From an uncultured Polaribacter sp. (lineage in GTDB: Bacteria > Bacteroidota > Bacteroidia > Flavobacteriales > Flavobacteriaceae), in contig CALKEB010000029.1 in the NCBI GenBank assembly GCA_938084845.1, positions 1 through 45,723 on the forward strand: a DNA stretch of 45,723 nucleotides, read 5' to 3'. The position numbers and the translations under genes were made by a program. Of the stretch, positions 45,480 through 45,723 are shown in pieces. The notes below the pieces were generated by a model. It worked only from the letters and a program-made list of their open reading frames with translations, did no database searches and was not told the DNA's origin. Position 1 is the stretch's first letter, and every line of letters starts with the position of its first letter.

Positions 45480-45723
45480 ATGCAACAAATTATCTACTTT
45501 TTTCAGAAGTTTAAATACTTTTTATTTTTTATTGTATTAGAAGCTATTGCGCTATTTTTTATATTTAATAACCTGAGTTTTCATAAAAGTAAATTTATAA
45601 ACTCTGCAAACTCAATTACTGGAGGTATATATAATACATCTTCAGAAATTTCAGAATATTTTAATTTATAAAAATAAAATAAGTTACTAGCTGAAGAAAA
45701 TATCAAGCTAAAAAATTTATTAG
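45480..45723 (+). pseudogene. mreC: mreC 5' part, interrupted by two in-frame stops; runs off the window
   Basis: The reading frame starts at ATG 45480 with an N-terminal membrane helix (about 12-31) and continues with SKFINSAN and YFNL, which are family-like for flavobacterial MreC. At codon 64 (45669-45671) and codon 66 (45675-45677) it has TAA stops. In the same frame, with no insertion or deletion, it then reads NKLLAEENIKLKNLL, the expected MreC coiled coil, up to the end of the window. Only two substitutions would restore K and E-like codons. So either the gene is disabled, sequence or assembly errors are present, or a downstream start is used. MreC links MreB to wall enzymes. The rest of the gene is not visible. 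Confidence 0.72.

Overview
The window is AT-rich, gene-dense bacterial DNA that I read as a chromosomal segment of a marine-type member of the Flavobacteriaceae (Bacteroidota; Polaribacter/Tenacibaculum-like, genus not proven). The evidence is a complete gldK-gldL-gldM-gldN type IX secretion/gliding cluster, an HYC_CC_PP family protein beside a TonB-dependent receptor, and many promoters of the Bacteroidota form TTG-N(17-23)-TAnnTTTG a few bases upstream of start codons. Shine-Dalgarno sites are largely absent. Almost everything is housekeeping; I see no CRISPR array, phage, intact insertion sequence or obvious defence system.

Layout. 1-399: a tRNA-3'-tail-like 15-mer with a terminator, then the decayed C-terminal end of a GH30 glycosidase on the minus strand. 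400-7668 (minus): glycogen/alpha-glucan block, glgA-glgC-glgB plus a GH31 alpha-glucosidase. 7669-8566: gene-poor stretch with tRNA-like debris and a second copy of the 15-mer, again followed by a terminator. 8567-12909 (minus): pseudouridine synthase, UbiA prenyltransferase, mevalonate-type GHMP kinase, YwqK-like secreted protein and diphosphomevalonate decarboxylase, i.e. isoprenoid synthesis. 13058-13902 (plus): thiamine pyrophosphokinase and a small unknown. 13911-16540 (minus): EEP-family phosphoesterase/nuclease and MscS channel. 16643-17119 (plus): small basic secreted protein. 17172-21542 (minus): gamma-carbonic anhydrase, glucosaminidase-LysM lipoprotein, PLP-dependent desulfhydrase/deaminase, and an ABC-F ATPase. 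21617-23068: DUF983 protein and a convergent FAD oxidoreductase.

23217-31452 (minus): topA, an arginase-fold protein that has lost several metal ligands, then gldK, gldL, gldM, gldN, ending in a 42-bp perfect palindromic terminator. 31655-35986 (plus): miaB, a receiver-less sigma-54-type activator, lptE, a TPR-ended unknown and secG. 36160-38170 (plus): groES-groEL. 38291-42156 (minus): a probable metal (copper-like) handling operon: HYC_CC_PP protein, TonB-dependent receptor, secreted HMA protein, HMA-membrane fusion. 42270-45461 (plus): free-methionine-sulfoxide-reductase-like GAF protein, purH and mreB. The window ends inside mreC, whose frame is interrupted by two in-frame TAA codons three codons apart, with recognisable MreC coiled coil continuing beyond.

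I did not find a clearly novel multi-gene system. The points most worth checking are the mreC double nonsense, the GH30 remnant, the repeated tRNA-tail/terminator modules bracketing the glycogen locus, the degenerate arginase next to the type IX secretion genes, the metal operon, and a near-palindrome carrying two facing promoter elements.
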